Source: Meandrina meandrites (taxonomy: Eukaryota > Cnidaria > Anthozoa > Scleractinia > Meandrinidae). Taken from it: DNA of 64,000 nt. Each line of letters opens with the position of its first letter. Position 1 is the first letter of the stretch. The stretch lies in assembly GCA_963693305.1 (NCBI GenBank), contig OY855903.1:54811150-54875149 (forward strand). Reading direction: 5' to 3'. Made by a program: the position numbers and the translations under genes. Below the pieces are notes generated by a model, which was not told where the DNA came from, searched no databases, and saw nothing but the letters and a program-made list of their open reading frames with translations. This document shows, one piece after another, positions 36,127 through 48,200 of this stretch.

Positions 36127-36298
36127 GTTATTTACCGGCTTTGGGTCGGTCCGTATCGTGAAAAACTGTGACCTCGGCCTTGAAAATGCTGCCCTCGGCC
36201 TTGAAAATGCTGCCCTCGGCCTGCGGCCTCGGGCAGCATTTTCAAGACCTCGGTCACAGTTTTTCACGATACGGACCGACCCAAAGCCGGTAAATAAC
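36127..36298. repeat. Foldback hairpin, 172 bp
   Basis: Begins GTTATTTACCGGCTTTGGG and ends with its complement at 36298. The left arm holds two copies of CTCGGCCTTGAAAATGCTGC while the right arm holds one, so the arms are unequal only by that short duplication. It probably forms a very stable hairpin. Confidence 0.85.
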
Positions 36299-38336
36299 AT
36301 ATATAGCCGGGCCGGGCCTCTCCCAGGCTTGCACATGCTGGCTTAGTCCGAGCTTTCGCATACCGGTTGGGGGGTTTGATGGGTTTCTGAGTTTTGGGGA
36401 AAGGTGTATTTTGTGGGTATTCTTTCCTCTAAATGCGGGGATCTTTTGGCTTTTCTACTTAAGCAGCAAGATGCGTCAGCAGCCGAAGGCCACAATCTTT
36501 TCCCATACCTTATCCAGGCCGGACAATGAGCGGCATAATTAATGAGAGATACACAAAATACAGTCATGTTATAACCATAAGGCATAAATCAAATTTTTAA
36601 TTTTCGCAAAACAGTGGCCAATTCCTCCTCTGTTGCTGGATTTTGGGTGTTTATCTCCTGAATTTAGAAATTGTTTCGTCGCAAAGTTCAAACCTTGCGG
36701 CCATTTTTCGCGCTTTCTGGCTGTTAGGCATCCAAGCCGTTGTTGCGTGATGTCAATCGTCCAAAAAATGTTGGGGATTGAAAGTCAATCAGAAACGGAG
36801 AAATATCTTGAATAAATAATAAAAGGTGATACGGGAAATCTTCAAATTTCATTTTAGCAAGAGTCGTTGTCTTTACAGTTGAAGTTCCCCACTGCTTTTG
36901 GTATTGCATATTAAAGGACTAAGATTCTGGCTTTGGCGAGAACGCCAGCCAACCTTTAACAGTTAATAAAAATCATTGGATGAGGTTTTTGTGATATCCG
37001 GAATAATCAAGGTCGAGGAAAGTGTTATTAACCGAAACAGACGGCTGAGGCTGATAACACTTACCGAGACATTGATTATTCCAGATATCACAAAAACTGA
37101 ATCTAATAATTGTTTTATTTTACACCGTTTAAAGAAAATAACGACAAACGCATAGTTGACGCGAATCAACGAGCCACTCACCACCCGTTCATGAACTTTT
37201 CATTGCTTTTGAAAATCATGCATTGAGGCGCAACCTACAGATTATGCCCTAATCTGCTAGCAGAGTAGTGAATAATAATCTGTAGGTTGCGCTGATTCCC
37301 AGAATTAATTGTAGGCTCAGTGACAACGATGTACAATAACAATAATTAGTTTTCTCCGTCCACGTTTTTTATAGCAAGAAAAGTCTCATGCCACTCTCCA
37401 CCTTACACAATGTCATAATTACAAGAGTAGCAAAACATGATTAAAATACAGGTACACAACCAGAGGTAAAGTAATTAATTTATTTTGCATTTACAACACA
37501 GTTGCTACATTTGCAGTGCACGAGATTTCTAAAAAGGTGAAAGGTTATGAGGTGGAAGGCCGAGTTCTAAATGAAGAATTAAGCGACATCGCACAAGGAC
37601 TGAATTATCATTTGAAGCTTGCAGCTTTAAATCAAGTTCAAAGAACTTCATTCAACAAGTTCGAGTTTACAGAGGTTTCAGAGTCGTATAACTGTTATCA
37701 ACCCCAAAAAATGGAGGGACTGTTGATGTTTCAAAATATAAAGGGATGTATGGGAAAACAGAAAAGTTCCTATTCGCACAAAATATAGCGAGCATTATTC
37801 ACCTTTATGTTCAAAATAAACGTAAAGGTACGTCAGTTTTGCGGCGAATTTCAGCGATTTCCTTTTTTTTTTTTTTTTGCGATGCTGTCTACTGTACCTA
37901 AAATTCGCCGTTTCGAGCTACAGGGACGACAAAGCACAACGATTGAGGCACCTTTAGGTTAATTTTGAACATAAAATAATGTGAATATTACTCGCTGTAG
38001 TTCATGCTAATAGGAACGTTTCGGTTTTCCCATGCATCCCTTTATATTTTGAAACATCAACAGTCCCTCCATTTTTGGGGGTCCTTGTGATCAAACAAGC
38101 CTTAAAATTGCAAAACGCACAGGGAGATCTTTTTCCCGTTCATAGATTTAGTGAGAAGTCAAGATTTCTGTTTTGATTAAGGTTAAAGAAGCAACGTGAA
38201 AGCGGAAAATACCCATGATGTGCACAATAGATGAAAATCAATCCTGTAACAAAGTATTCTGTCGTGTAAAGGTCCTGCTCAGGGGCTGAATTTTGATCTT
38301 AAACATTCTTAAATAAAAAGACAAACAATAGCATCT
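36299..38336. other. Intergenic or intronic; three inverted repeats
   Basis: Contains three hairpins: about 36975-37110 (TTTTTGTGATATC...), 37226-37296 (GCGCAACCTACAGATTA and its complement) and 37702-38080 (CCCCAAAAA...ATGGAGGGACTGTTGATG and its complement, arms about 125 bp). No exon was recognised. Confidence 0.5.
37702..38080. mobile_element. Inverted-repeat element with about 125-bp arms
   Basis: The left arm starts CCCCAAAAAATGGAGGG and continues GTTGATGTTTCAAAATATAA; the right arm ends with the complement. A poly-T run (about 37862-37880) lies in the centre. The open frame at 37516-37788 runs into the arm and is not likely to be a gene. Confidence 0.65.
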
Positions 38337-41300
38337 TCACACGCCGTCCAAAGAGTATTTGCAAACATAGTGTCTTTTGTCATCGCACTTTTTGTCGTGG
38401 AAGCCATGTTTCTGTACGTACTCTCCACAGTTTTCCTTTTGACCACCATCCGGATGATTACCATGCCACAGCGGGTCCAGCGTAACAACGCTCCCGGCCA
38501 TCCACACCCATCTCCCCTCCTCTGCGATGTCTGTCATGCCCACGAATACTTTCTCACCACCTTCTAGAATGGTGTCAAGGAAGTGCAGCTCGTCGAAGTC
38601 CTCAATATTAACCAATCCAGCCTCTTCACTGAGGCAGCTCTCATTAGCCTTGGAAAAAGTAGCATCTTCATGGAAAACCTTATAACAAAAACGTTTGTAT
38701 TCTGTCCAGCCAGCCTTACAGAGATCTAAAAGATAGTGGTGACAAAATTAAGCTCAAGAGGTTAAACATACCAGCCTATCAGCGACGCTCTCTGCAGCAA
38801 TGGTTGAGTTTTACACTGTCGTCATCTCCCTTAAAGAGCGTCTAGGGAATAGAATAACTGACTTAAACGGATTTGGAAGGTACCGGTTAAGTTAATTGAT
38901 TGTGTTTCCATCTATTTTAGCCTGATTTTATTAATGATCATATCCTTGGCTTTGTCTTCGGTGTCGCCGTCAAAAGAAATAGAAGAAGGTTCATAACATC
39001 CTAGAGCCTTTGTTACTGCAAATACGTCTCAATAATGCATCACACACGCATCATTTGAAAGGTCTGATCTAGATATGACTTGAGAACCTTTAAGGGCTTT
39101 GTTTTTTGAACGTTCATAGTCCAAAACCAAAACTGATAGAACGTTTCGTTTTGGGGGCGCTGGTTGAGGTAAGGGGCGATGGTACACCTCTGAGTAAAGC
39201 ACCTATTTAATAAACCATATAACTTTCTTTCTAAAAAAAAAGCTGTGTGCTGAACTTTACTAACTCTGTTCTGAGCATGTGTCTCCTCGCCAGTCACTTG
39301 GGCAAGCACATCGCGGCGTGTTTGTTACGTCGATAGAGTAACAGATGCCACCATTTTCACAAGGAGAGGATAGGCACTGAATGAAGAACATAAAAAAAAC
39401 TTACTGTAAGCCTCATCAGTTATACTATACGATGCGTACGATTTAAATTGTACCGTTGAAGGCTATCGGGATAAATAGTTTGGTTTGTACGGGAAAATGG
39501 TCTGATCGAGAAATAATTAGGTATAACTGAACGAGTGAATAGACTGGACTTTTTAGTAATTTGTTATGAGCGGCGCAGCAATGAGCGGAAATAGGGAAAA
39601 GTCACGAAACTATCAAAAAGGAGAAGAAAATCTATTCAACAAGTTAGAAACATCAACTGATACGTATCCCGCATACATGTTGTGTTGCAAAACAACTAAG
39701 AATTTTAAGTAACACATGGGAAAAAAATCCAGTTGAGGGGTTATAAAATATTGGGATTAATTGCAGGTTTAACTTAACCATGGCGAATCAGTTGCAACGC
39801 GTATTCATCTTCAACATCGACACTGACACAACTGGGCTTTTTCCACCCAGCTCCTACTCCTTCTCCCCTTGTTGGAACACGACTGTAGGTTTTTGTCCTT
39901 GGATTAACGGAGAAAAAGTCATACATCGAGGCTATTTGTAAGGATCTCGTCGCATTCGTTGAATATCATCTTTAAAAATTGTGCGCTGTATGAAGTTTTA
40001 ACATACTGAAGAGGAAAGATCAGCGATAATTACCTTTCTACCGCGTAGCAAGCGTCCTCGTGCGAGCTAAGAGCTATTTGCGTCGTGTGAACGAAGATTC
40101 TGGTCGCGCAAAAATTGGGGCGAGAGCAAGAGAGGAAAAGGAGGGCGGAAGGGTGCTCTCGCCCCAGTTTTCGCGCGACCAGAATCTTCGCTCACACACG
40201 CGCGACGTGACCAAAATTAGCTCTTCGCTCACACGGAAACGCTTGCTACACAGGCTATTACATTTCTTGCTCGGAAGCTCCACCCCTTTTTGCGCTCAAC
40301 AATGTAGCTTTGAACATCAAACCTCAAGACCTGGCAGGTGTAATGGAACGAGTCATCCATTGGGCCCAGGTTGAAGGTGTCACACTTCGTGCTTCGAATG
40401 CACGCCATTTGACATTCTTGATCGCTTGAGACGAGCTTGGTCATGACAATAGAGCCTACCAGGACATAGTCCTTGACTTTTTTGGTAAAGATAACTTTCT
40501 GAGGACGATCGCCTTTGCACGTACCATCTGAAAAATAAATTTGGCAATCTATTGTAGGTTTAGAAGAATTATTATTATTATTTCTTCATTGACTCAATGA
40601 ACTGAAATTCACGGTTCGAGATTACATAAAACTCAATTTGGACGGTACTCCGGGAAACTCTTTTAACGATGCTCGCGCTAATTGTTTTTGCGCATCCTAA
40701 CTGCGCACGCCACTGCACGACACGCCATGCATCGAGCGCGCGCGCTGAGGAAACCGTTAACTTCGCTCTTAGCTTACTCTCTCAAATGGTCGGTGACCCC
40801 CAATTTTTTGATAGGCAGCTTTTTTTGCAATTCTCGACAGACTGTGAAAAAATGAACAAAAAGCCTTTTTGTTCATCTTTCTTGCCCATCTTTCAACTGC
40901 GGGCGAGTGCAAATGTGATCACTAAACGTTTAGGTTTTCTTAAGAAACATCACCAGATGAATCAATTTTGCTTAATCGGATACCCCTAAACAATTTTTGG
41001 ACGAGAAAATTGCATTTCATGGATTTATTCACGATATTTTTGAACAAACAGAACTGTCGCCATTGCCAGAAACGAAGCCCGATTTTTACGATCTTAAGGT
41101 GATCTTCCGAACATCTTATCTCCGAAACGAATTCGGTGAAATTCCTAATTTTTTTACATTTCTGAGATGAATAACCCATAAACTCACAGTGGTGAAAAAA
41201 GTCAAGAGTAGTTAAAAGATTTTCTTGCGAACGTCCTTAAGTGGTATCTTATTGAAACAGCCGCGCAAAATAATATTGGATATTTAAAAAAAAGGATTTT

Positions 41301-41792
41301 TAGCAAATTTGGTAAAGTTAGAAAGCCTTAAATACGACACTAGTTATAACCACGTCAAGGATTAGTACATCTTCAATTCGTATCATTTTGACACTTATTT
41401 GAATAAAAATATTTTAAAATGTATCGCTGCAGGAACACTAGAACTCAAGTTTTGACCAATATTTTCATATTATGTCATGCACCATGTCGTTAACGGTATT
41501 CCACAAAACAAATACCATCTGCAAAGTGATTCAGAACATTATTGGGACGATACTATTTACCACCTTTAATTTCAAGGTGAGGTACACAGCTAATATGCTG
41601 CAGTTTTGGGTAGCATATTTGGGATCTTGGCTTTCTTTACCTGAAATTACTCTGAACGGAGAAACATCGAAATCGAACAGAACTTTGTAGTGCAACAAAT
41701 AATACTCTGACTATAGACTTACCACTATTAGCAGGAACGGAATTATAGAGTAGCAAGACAACAACAAACTTCACTCGCCAAGTACAAATCAT
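38337..41792 (-). CDS. Secreted PAN-EGF-C-type lectin protein
   Basis: Four minus-strand exons, 41792-41723, 40527-40262, 39376-39265 and 38725-38337, join in frame to 278 residues. The 70-bp first exon (MICTWRVKFVVVLLLYNS) is a signal peptide with the same length and phase as in the discoidin gene. The PAN exon contains QKVIFTKKV, ECQMAC, KCDTFNLGP and TCQVLR. The EGF exon has all six cysteines (CLSSPC to GDTC). The last exon is a C-type lectin domain with FCYKVF, ESCLSEEAGLVNI, WVWMAGS, HPDGG, CGEY and YVCKY. The usual calcium/sugar triplets are altered, so the ligand is unknown. The PAN exon's donor sits against a hairpin transposon (see 40039-40257). The lectin exon at 31856 could replace the last exon. 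A secreted recognition protein is inferred. Confidence 0.82.
40039..40257. mobile_element. Hairpin transposon inserted at a splice donor
   Basis: The arms pair through GTAGCAAGCG (40045) and its complement (to 40249), then GAAGATTCTGGTCGCGC and GGGGCGAGAGCA. The minus-strand end TAGCCTGTGTAGC resembles the ends of the element at 42306-43124 (TAGCCTGCGTTGC). The flanks TTACCTTTC (40030-40038) and TTACATTTC (40258-40266) look like an 8-9 bp target duplication with one mismatch. On the minus strand this is GAAA(G/T)GTAA, that is, the splice donor of the PAN exon. Confidence 0.75.
40527..41722 (-). other. Intron 1 of the PAN-EGF-lectin gene
   Basis: About 1.2 kb. It contains a near-palindrome TGAACAAAAAGCCTTTTTGTTCA at about 40853-40875 and otherwise AT-rich sequence. 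The open frames here carry no domain. Confidence 0.5.
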
Positions 41793-42305
41793 CTTTTGTT
41801 ACAACCGGGAAATGAAACAAAAATCCATCACATCGCAAAAGAATGCAGTACTGCTTAAATGATTTAGCGAACTATTCAAAAGTCGAAACACTTAAGGTTA
41901 TAAATAAATAAGTACGTATTGTACTAACTGAAATGAGACGGAGTTAAGTTTTAAGATAAATAATAGAATATTAAACAAAGTGTAATGGAAATGAGATTAT
42001 GTTCAAATCGAAAAAGAATACAGTACTGCGTAAATAATTTAATGAACTATTCAAATGTGGAAACACTTAACGTTATAAATAAATATGTATCGCAAATTCT
42101 TTGCTAATATGCCTGATGCATTTGCTATTTTTAGTGAAATGAATAAACATACATGAGTACAAAATTGAGTTTCCATAAAACATTTTAATGGCACGTTACT
42201 GCGAAGAAAATACGAGTCCTGCCAGCCTTCATGGAAAAGCATCCGAAATCACAAGTGGTCTAAACTAATTTATTCATAGACAAGCAATTCGTATCACATC
42301 CTAAA

Positions 42306-43124
42306 TAGCCTGCGTTGCTGACGAACTAAACCCCGGTATAGTCCGTCTGCAAACAGTGTCCAAAAGCTTGTTCCGCTCCCCCGCGTGTTACCAGGGTTTT
42401 CAATTATATCCTTCAATTGGCTCTTGCATATGGACGTTCTTTGGTGCACTGAGATTGGTGGAGTGGATCTCATGAAACCATAGTTACGCTCTCGATGAAT
42501 GTCAGATGCACAAAATAAACACGGCAGATCAGTAGAAATTAGCGTTTGAAGCGGTGAACTGAGCAGTTCGAACAATCTGACATCTTTCCCGAGCAACGGG
42601 AACCTGTGAAAATTTTTTAGGACAACGATGTTAATCTCCAGCTACCGGTTTCGGAAAGTCTGTAATCTTTCGATGCCTGCGCATGCAGAGAGTTCATTCT
42701 AAACCAAAACATGCAGTGACATGACAAGTGCCTAAAATGCATATCTTTTGGGGCTGTGAACGCTAACCGGATGTGCAAAGCAGCAAAGAAAATAAACATA
42801 GCATTGCGTTAGCAACTCCGACCAATATTTCAGTAAAACTTTGGCATTTAAATACGCCTGACAACAACCACTCAGTCCACTCAGGAGAACCGAACACGAC
42901 GTTAAAATTGCCATTCAAAACCTAGCTATTGCTGGCATAGCCATGCATATTGTTCAGGTATAAGACTTGGGCCACGAGGTTTAATATGAACAATATCCGC
43001 AGCAATCAGAAGGCATTGAAAGATTTTAAATAACAAAAACATCGTTGCTCGCTTTATCACCGCTTCAAACGCTAATTTCGCAGACGGACTATACCGGGGT
43101 TTAGTTCGCCTGCAACGCAGGCTA
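42306..43124. mobile_element. Non-autonomous DNA transposon, 8-bp target duplication
   Basis: The 819-bp element begins TAGCCTGCGTTGCTGACG and ends with the complement of TAGCCTGCGTTGCAGGCG. The inverted ends pair for about 48 bp with three mismatches. It is flanked by the perfect duplication ATCCTAAA (42298-42305 and 43125-43132). A subterminal block AATTAGCGTTTGAAGCGGTGA near 42538 recurs inverted near 43060. Eight-base duplications are typical of hAT and some other cut-and-paste families. No transposase frame is present. It lies about 500 bp upstream of the lectin gene's start codon. Confidence 0.9.
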
Positions 43125-43132
43125 ATCCTAAA

Positions 43133-44684
43133 ACCCTTTCAAAAATAACAAGACGAAAATTTTTAAGTGAGAGTGTCTCCCTTTTCGATTTTATATTTCA
43201 CTTCAGATTCTCGGCATCAACAGCGGATATTATAATTAAGTGGTGTATCTTGTCTCGCGTCTACGGCGAATAGATCGGAAGTTAACTAGACTATTTTAAG
43301 TTTAAATCCATAAGTTTTTCTCAAAAAGGTTTAAGAAAATTTCATTTTGAGTAAAAAGGAAAGTAACACGAAAATATAAATCGGATATTGACTCTAATCA
43401 AGTCTCAGATTTTGTGGTGAAAATCAAATGCCTCAGTTCTTGCCTTTAATCCCACTGCGCTTCTCCATTGCCTTAATTTTACAGAATTAACTTCTGACAG
43501 CTGCAAAATAATCAAGCTTGGTTGGACCGTTTATAGCATTCTGACGTACAGTCTCTATAGATGTCATTTTGATGTCTGCACTGTATGACTTGCGATACTT
43601 GATACTCTTCAGGCTATTGACTTGTACCTTAGCCCACGCAACTTCATGCACAACAAGTGTAAACATCGCCAGAATATCGGGTAACTTCTAAAAATGTCTG
43701 CTAAGAAATAATCTAAAGTGTATAAATATAAATGAATGCTTCAGACAAAAACTGCTGATGTCAAAACAAGTTATTTTTTTAAAATAATCAAATACAGTTT
43801 CGCATATAATTTCATATTACGGAAGCTACCAAAGACTGCTTCGCCAGCTGTCTCGAACTATCACGTGTATTTGCATTAATAATAGAATGTAATTTTCGTG
43901 CTAAAAGCAACCCGTCTTTTGTGATATCACTGAACGCGACAAGGTATTACAACAAGTTTTCCAAATTGTTTACGTTTGAAATAGAGAGCCCTATGATAAA
44001 CAAAAGCTTGAGAGGTGAGTTCAGGACGCCTTCGCATGACCATTATCATCTGGCGAGGAACATTAAAACAGTTCGAGCAAGAAACTGGAATATAAACTCG
44101 TTAATTTTCTTAATGCCGTGATCACTTCTAATATATCTTTTGACCCTAGTTCAAAGAAGAACTTCTTCTTGTCAATTATGACACTGTCTTTTTTCCAATT
44201 TTTTTTATTCTGTCCTGCAAAAAAAAATCATTCAACTAAATGTCTGCTTTGAGGTTCCTAAAAGTATCAATGCAAAGTAAAGCAGGCGCCATAACAAACA
44301 AAATGATTACCTTTGAGTGATTTGTATAATTTTTTCAAATATGTTCTATGATTAATTTGTGAAAACGTGACGATAATATATTTTTTTCTCTCTCCCCTCC
44401 CCCCTCCCCCCCACCCCCCCTTCTCTGGTGGGGAAAAGGATTACAAGGATAAAACCAACGTCGCAGCAAATCGCAGAATAAATACAAGTTTAAGTCTTCA
44501 ATTTTATCTACGATCTTTGGACACACACTTTTGACCAACCAAGGTAGGCAGAATATTGTGCCTTTAAGTACAATTTACCAAAGGATGGATAACGCATTGA
44601 ATAATACCAGTTGGCTATTAAGCAGGTGTTGGCAGTTATTCAAGTTTTGCCGGTGTACGTTTTTGCTGTGTTTTCGAAATTGCG
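43133..44684. other. Intergenic, no recognisable gene
   Basis: Between the divergently oriented lectin gene (minus) and pentraxin cluster (plus). A C/T-rich run lies at 44382-44425. No exon or structured repeat was recognised. Confidence 0.4.
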
Positions 44685-45001
44685 ATGTTTAAGAGCGTGG
44701 TTTTTCTCAAATTCTTTGCTACGCTTCTTCAGGGAATAGCCATTGCCTTCCAACCGGTAACAGAGAACAACCATGTTTTGGTAGGCCATGTTTTTCAACA
44801 GCTACACGCCAGAGACTGGTTCAACTGTATTCAGGCCTGTCATGATGAGCCAAGATGCATCTCGTACAACTACGAGAGATCAGCAGACGCCAATGGTCTG
44901 TGTGAATTGATTTTAACTGTGGAGTTGGAGACTTGTACGACAGAGATAAGTCCCTCATCTTCACGAAGGGCTTCGTGTTTCAGCAGATTAGGAAAGGAAA
45001 G
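44685..45001 (+). pseudogene. Duplicate signal-peptide/PAN exon with frameshift
   Basis: Starts MFKSVVFLKFFATLLQ (signal peptide) and continues AFQPVTENNHVLVGH, RDWFNCIQACHDEPRC and ISYNYERSA, nearly identical to the first exon of the gene at 45237. After GLCEL the sequence carries two extra bases relative to that paralogue (about 44908-44920). The frame is lost, although the DNA still matches through to the same donor, AGGAAAGGAAAG/GT at 45001. The two exons are about 550 bp apart, so this is a tandem duplicate that is probably inactive. An alternative is that the shift lies in a spliced or polymorphic site; I consider that less likely. Confidence 0.75.
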
Positions 45002-45236
45002 GTTAGTCTGAGTGTATAGGACATATTCTGTTTCTTTGAACTAACCAAATATGGAATCCACGCTGATAGATTATATTTGGACAAAGCAGGTGTAAGCTCT
45101 ATCTAAACTTTTGGTCGACAGTTATAAGTATCTTTGAGTAAACAAGAAGAGATTTGGCGTTTTCGCTGTGTTTACCTCCATCCTGGTGTTGTTTTTAACA
45201 AAACGAACTTTTTCCCTTATAAAGTTGTTCGTTTTG

Positions 45237-48200
45237 ATGATGTTGAGGAGACTCGTTAGTCTTAAACTGCTTATGACACTTCTCCAAAGAATAACTACTT
45301 CATTCCAACCGGTCACAGAAAACAACCGTGTTTTGGTAGGCCATGGTTTTCAACAGTTATACAACAGAGACTGGTTCAACTGTATTCAGGCCTGTCATGA
45401 TGAACCAAGATGCATCTCGTACAACTACGAGAGATCAGCAGGCGCCAATGGTCTGTGTGAATTGAATGACTGTGGAGTTGAAGGCTTGTGCGACAGAGAT
45501 AAATCTCTAATTTACTCGGTGGGATTTGTTTTTCAGCAGATAAGGGAAGGAAAGGTAGGTTGTTTACAAATGAAGCACTTCGTCGTCAATTGTTTAAAAA
45601 CCTTCTTGTTTGAAGGTGTGAAAAATATATAGGGAGATGGACCACAAAGGAATTTTCTTTTGCAATTACTGAAGAAAATGGACGTTCTTGTTCTAGTAAT
45701 AAGTTAAAATTGCGTTGCAAAATACCCAATCAAGAGCACAGATATGCACCGGTTATTAGTGGTTATTGATCAGTGAGATACGGCAACCTGAAAAAATATC
45801 GCGGGGTAAACTCCGTCTTCACCACAGGCGAAAACTAGCTTTTACAGGGCTGGTAAGGCTCCCAGCGTTTTCTTGCTCTTATATTTTGATGCATAAATGT
45901 CCCCACTGTTTGTTAATTGGTGCTACAAGAATGGCATCAAACGACTGCCTAATTATTGATGCACAAGTTGTGGTTATCGTAGGTTACCATAGCAACAGGA
46001 TTACCTGGCAAATGCACCCTTAAATTTCGGTTAAAGTGACTATAACTCGAAAACGAGCTCGGTCACCCCCATTTTATATCACCGCTTAAAGCTCAGCATG
46101 TCAAATCCGTTTGCCGAACACGTTCAGAACCACCTTAACGACAAAGTTATAACTGACAAGAACAATGATTTGCAGGCGATAAATATATCGCGTCCAAATA
46201 AAAGAAGAACTTAGTTTCATCTCTCAACCTTTATTGCTTCACTACGTGTTCTGCGAGTGAGCGCAAGAGAATATTGACAATACTTATTATGATGCAGATA
46301 TGCTACTTCATTTGCTTGTGGTGTTTTATAATTACGTTTTCACCTAACTCCCTAGAATGGAAAGACCTGCGCTGTAAATGATCAAAATCACAGCACAAAG
46401 CAACCAGGCTTAGGTACGTGAATTTCGATTACAAACTATTACATCATTGCACCAGAACTTTAGCTAAAGATTTCTTTTTGACCTGAAGACCTTTTTAAAA
46501 GCGCAATACAAAACAGCAAGAACATACAGATGGCGTTACGAGATGTTTTGCACAGGAACAACGACCATTCGATAAGGTTAAGGTTAATCCTGTGACAAAA
46601 ACTACTTAAAAGATAAAATACTAAAGTGATACAATATTTAAAACCTGAATTATCGGCCATATAAAATATAAAATGCTGGCAAATGTTATATCGAATGTAA
46701 AACTGACGCATCATTTTTTTTTTTTTTTTTGCAGACTATGCTTTTCAGTTCCCCCACAAAGGAAAAGATGACTATATTCAGTTATGGGGTATGCCCCGTT
46801 TGACGCAGTTTACGCTGTGTTTGTGGACGAAGTCAAATGATACTGCGCGTGATGGAACTCTTTTTAGCTACGCGGTACTCGGAGAGGATAATGAAATTGT
46901 GATTATAAACCAAAATGGATTTCATCTGTATATAAATGGAAAGAGGAGGTGTGTTAAAAAAACCCTATCATGAAAGATTCAGTGTGCTGCGTCTGTTTGT
47001 AACCCATTTTAATGCCGCACAATCTCAACAATATAGGCCCAGTTAATTGTTAATAGACCTTTTTCGCTTGGGCGTTTTGTTGCCCCATTACAGACCATGT
47101 GATGATACTCTTGAGAATTCCTGCTTTCAAATTTACAAATAGTTGCGTGTATATGAAAGAATAAATTTTATGTGGATAAAAGAAAAATTCTCTAGAGACT
47201 ATCACGTGGTCTGTAATGGGAAAACAAACCGCCCAAGCGAAAAAGGTCTATTGCCTGTCTGGAATTTCTTACCTTCGAAATAATACCATTCCAGTCCTTT
47301 GACTCTGATTTCAAAGGTGGTTAAAAACAACTTAAGATAACGCGCTCCGTTATCGGTAGTTTTACATCAACATATTGGCATGCATATTATTCCTAGATAA
47401 ATTGTGTATAAAATGAAAAAGTTTTAGGGAAATCGAGTGAGAATTGGTGAATTTATTAGAGTTTCTAGACAAGCATGCAGCGCGTCATTTATTTCGATCG
47501 ATGTTCCAAATACATTGGTTCGAAATTTTTATTAATATGATTATAGAGCGATTTTCACTTGAGTGTCGAGAGTAACTCGCGTTTGCTTTGGTTTTGTATT
47601 ACTAAGCCTAGTGATTGGTTTTAAAAATTGCCGCCACTTTCCCAAGCAATCGTGACTCGCTCGGACACCTACACTACATGTATTTGCTTCGAGTTTTAAT
47701 TGGTACAGCGGTTTGCCTGTGTCCTTTGTGATAACATTGGTTTGGTTTTAAGACATTCAATCGGAAATCGCTCGAAACTGGGCAACAAAAAGGATTAAAA
47801 TATTTTCCCTGTTTTATATCTTTCTTTGCTTAAGGAAGACATCATTGTCAGCAAATGATGGAATGTGGCACCATTTGTGCGTGTGCTGGAACAACACAAA
47901 GGGCGTTTGGAAATTTTACAAAGATGGCTGCCAGAGACAAGAGGGCAAAGGACTCGAAGCAGGTCACGAAATACAGCCAAACGGGTCTTTGATCCTCATT
48001 CAAGAGCAAGACAAACTTGGAGGTGGTTTTGATAAAGATCAATCATTCCAAGGAATGCTTTCGAACGTCAACTTGTGGGATCACGTTCTTCCTCCAGAAA
48101 AGATTCATGATATGTCACAATCGTGCCTGTCAGGGGAGGGGAACGTGTATAAGTGGTCTGACTTCAGAAACGGCCTTAAAGGCAATCCCAGGGTTGTTTT

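Noticed and set aside
40060..40374. 104-codon plus-strand open frame
   Set aside because: It runs through the hairpin transposon and is antisense to the PAN exon.
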